From NCBI RefSeq assembly GCF_900112135.1, contig NZ_FOLC01000006.1:62001-126000 (forward strand): a DNA stretch of 64,000 nt. The letters run 5' to 3'. Shown piece by piece: positions 62,360 through 64,000 of this stretch (position 1 is the first letter of the stretch; the number at the start of each line of letters is the position of its first letter). The position numbers and the translations under genes were made by a program. This DNA comes from Collimonas sp. OK412. Its GTDB lineage: Bacteria > Pseudomonadota > Gammaproteobacteria > Burkholderiales > Burkholderiaceae_D. Below the pieces are notes generated by a model that saw only the letters and a list, made by a program, of their open reading frames with translations, ran no database searches and was not told the origin of the DNA.

Positions 62360-63842
62360 GCTGCAGCTCCCGTTCGACGTTGCTGCCGGCGCGTCCGAAT
62401 GACTTCTGCTTACGGGCGCCTTCTGCTATCAATTGCATGAATTCCGCCTCGAATTCGCAGTGCTGGCGCAAATCGACAGCGCGGATGTCGGCATCCTTGG
62501 CGATGACGGCGCGCCATACCAGGCTGACGGCGCCCTGCTCCGGTTCGATCAGCAGGGAGTCGATGTGCATCGGGTGCAAGAACATGGCGCCGTCCTCCAT
62601 CCGCATCAGCAGGGTGCAGGCATGGCCGGGCAAGGCCAGTTCCAGGCAGGTATTGCCTTGCGCGTCGATGGTGGCCCCGGGCGCGTCCGGGGCGCACAGG
62701 TTGACCAGCTCGATCCTCTCGTCGCCGGCGAGATAGTCGATTTGCTGGTCCGGCGGCGCGCAGTTCCAGATCGCGAAGTCGAAATCCTGCGGCAGCCAGG
62801 CGTCGCTGCCGATGAATGCCTCATCGACGGTGCCCAGCAATGCCCGGCGCTGCGGATGCGCCTTGGCGCGAAGGCCGAGTCCGGCCGGCTCAAACGGCCG
62901 CGGCAGCGTGCCGGCGTCCGTGAACTTTCCTCTGAGGGACTGCCAGAACAGCCTGGCGGATAGCGGCGCATCGGGGTGTTCGATGCGTGGCGCCGGAACA
63001 GATTTCATGCCGCTGGCGCGCAAAAACCATGGCTCGGCAAAACCGCGGCCCACCAGGTTCTGTTCGCATGTGCGGTGGGCCACGGGCTGCAATGCCGGCG
63101 CTGCTTCGCGGTCCGGGTGGCCGGCCAGCTCGGCTGGCGTCAGGCGGTGTTTTTTGCCGATGCGTTTGCCGATGCGCTTGGCGCCGCGGTCGCCGGCGTT
63201 GACGCGGCATTCGCCGCCATACGCGTATTCATGACGCAACGGCATCTCGGTAAAAGCCTGGGGAGAAGTCAGCCGCCAGGGATTGGCTTTGATCAGTCCC
63301 AGGGTGCCCCACCTGGCCAGCGTGGCGGCCAGCCGCAGCGGCCAGGCGCGCTGCCGGAACACGCGTTCTCCGGTAACAGCCAGTTTCTTTTCCAGCAGCA
63401 CCGCGCCCGGCACCCTGGTGCGTTGCGCGTGCGCAGTAGCGGTGCGCCACGCTTCCATCTCGGCCTGCGATGGCGAAGTGAAGGGATTCAATCCTTGCGC
63501 GGCGGCCGGCGGCGCCATCTGCGTATCGGCCCGCTTGATCCGCACCAGCACCTCGAAGCGCTGGGCCGGCTTATGCTGCGGCGCATGTGCGGTGGCGTTG
63601 ACGATGACGTCGCATTTCGGCTTGTACTGGCACAGGTCGCTTTCCTGTCGCAGGCTGCTGCGGTTCATCTCGCCAAAGAAAGTATCGACCTCGCAAAGCG
63701 GCGCTTGCGTGCCGGCGTACTCCAGCCGGCCGGAAGAAAATGTCAGCGTCTGGCGCAGCACGGCCACATGGAAAGACTGGCCGTGCTGGTCTATGCCTTC
63801 AAAGGCCAGCGCCGGAAACGAGGTCAGGTTGCGGAATTCCAT
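62352..63842 (-). CDS. DUF2169 domain protein (type VI secretion effector adaptor)
   Basis: A 496-residue cytoplasmic protein whose N terminus MEFRNLTSFPALAFEGIDQHG matches the DUF2169 start, followed by VAVLRQTLTF and CDVIVNATAHAP. Members occur between VgrG and PAAR-like genes and act as adaptors that load effectors. The middle has RHEYAYGGECRVN and the end HPMHIDSLLIEPEQGAVSLVWRA (core LLIEPEQGAVSLVWR). It lies 13 bp after the vgrG stop and overlaps the PAAR-like gene. Confidence 0.88.
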   Translation of the reverse strand: MEFRNLTSFPALAFEGIDQHGQSFHVAVLRQTLTFSSGRLEYAGTQAPLCEVDTFFGEMNRSSLRQESDLCQYKPKCDVIVNATAHAPQHKPAQRFEVLVRIKRADTQMAPPAAAQGLNPFTSPSQAEMEAWRTATAHAQRTRVPGAVLLEKKLAVTGERVFRQRAWPLRLAATLARWGTLGLIKANPWRLTSPQAFTEMPLRHEYAYGGECRVNAGDRGAKRIGKRIGKKHRLTPAELAGHPDREAAPALQPVAHRTCEQNLVGRGFAEPWFLRASGMKSVPAPRIEHPDAPLSARLFWQSLRGKFTDAGTLPRPFEPAGLGLRAKAHPQRRALLGTVDEAFIGSDAWLPQDFDFAIWNCAPPDQQIDYLAGDERIELVNLCAPDAPGATIDAQGNTCLELALPGHACTLLMRMEDGAMFLHPMHIDSLLIEPEQGAVSLVWRAVIAKDADIRAVDLRQHCEFEAEFMQLIAEGARKQKSFGRAGSNVERELQHG

Positions 63843-63855
63843 GGGGCGGCCCGGC

Positions 63856-64000
63856 TTAATTGATGTCCACGTCTTTGCCGTTGATCTTGACCGGCCCGCT
63901 GCCGGAAATTTCCAGTTTGGCGCCGTTGATCACTATGCTGCCGTTCGATTTCATCACCAGGCTAGACTTGCCGACATGGATGGCGAATTCGTTGCCCGCA
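63856..64000 (-). CDS. vgrG: Type VI secretion spike protein VgrG, C-terminal end (partial)
   Basis: Only the last 48 residues are in the window. They read EFAIHVGKSSLVMKSNGSI then VINGAKLEISGSGPVKING and KDVDIN, short beta-strand repeats with Gly every few residues. This is typical of the C-terminal gp5-like needle of VgrG. The 5' part lies beyond the right edge. It heads the DUF2169 / PAAR-like / toxin / immunity run. Confidence 0.78.
   Translation of the reverse strand, partial: AGNEFAIHVGKSSLVMKSNGSIVINGAKLEISGSGPVKINGKDVDIN

Overview
The window looks like an origin-proximal piece of a betaproteobacterial chromosome, most probably Oxalobacteraceae (Collimonas, Herbaspirillum or Janthinobacterium relatives). 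This rests on the GC-rich coding sequence, the order atpBEF / atpI / parB / parA / LysE / rsmG / mnmG, consensus parS sites, a Burkholderiales-type porin, a Bug-family TctC protein and a GMC-type sugar dehydrogenase trio. The genus is an inference, not a measurement.

Region 1 (1-8.5 kb, almost all on the minus strand): the start of the ATP synthase operon (atpI, atpB, atpE, partial atpF), chromosomal parB and parA with a 12-bp DnaA-box-like tandem array between them, a LysE exporter, rsmG and mnmG. Two parS sites follow, one inside a 32-bp perfect palindrome, then a TSUP permease. Region 2 (8.5-18 kb): a branched-chain-amino-acid-type ABC transporter (livG-livF-binding protein-livH-livM), a GMC alcohol dehydrogenase and an MmsA-type acylating aldehyde dehydrogenase with a divergent LysR regulator. 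Together these could import, oxidise and CoA-activate a hydroxylated substrate.

Region 3 (17.94-18.75 kb) is the most striking non-coding stretch: AT-rich DNA with three perfect and about ten near-consensus DnaA boxes. It also holds a collinear duplication, 371 bp apart, of an AT-rich segment, four TAG triplets and a DnaA box, the layout expected of a chromosomal origin core. No dnaA gene lies in the window. Right of it is an aspartate carbamoyltransferase with an extra N-terminal helix-turn-helix-like domain and a 13-bp palindrome just upstream.

Region 4 (20-46.5 kb) is metabolic: AsmA, a DUF3300 lipoprotein, PutA with a divergent Lrp-type regulator, a secreted phosphodiesterase/phosphatase, a gluconate repressor/operator/gluconokinase unit, GTP-dependent PEP carboxykinase, a 2-hydroxyacid dehydrogenase, and a Tat small subunit / GMC dehydrogenase / tri-haem cytochrome c trio for periplasmic sugar or polyol oxidation. 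A short asparaginase-like protein and an M3 peptidase follow. Region 5 (46.7-55.5 kb) is a transport unit on the minus strand (TctC-like protein, ABC binding protein, fused permease, ATPase, porin) facing a TctDE-type two-component system.

Region 6 (55.6-64 kb) is accessory: a CsoR/FrmR-like regulator with unusual metal ligands, a reduced pilV-pilX-pilY1 set, a small secreted protein and a type VI secretion cargo module. That module runs vgrG 3' end, DUF2169 adaptor, PAAR-like DUF4150 protein, putative HNH-type nuclease toxin and two related putative immunity proteins. No rRNA, tRNA, CRISPR array, insertion sequence or prophage was seen.
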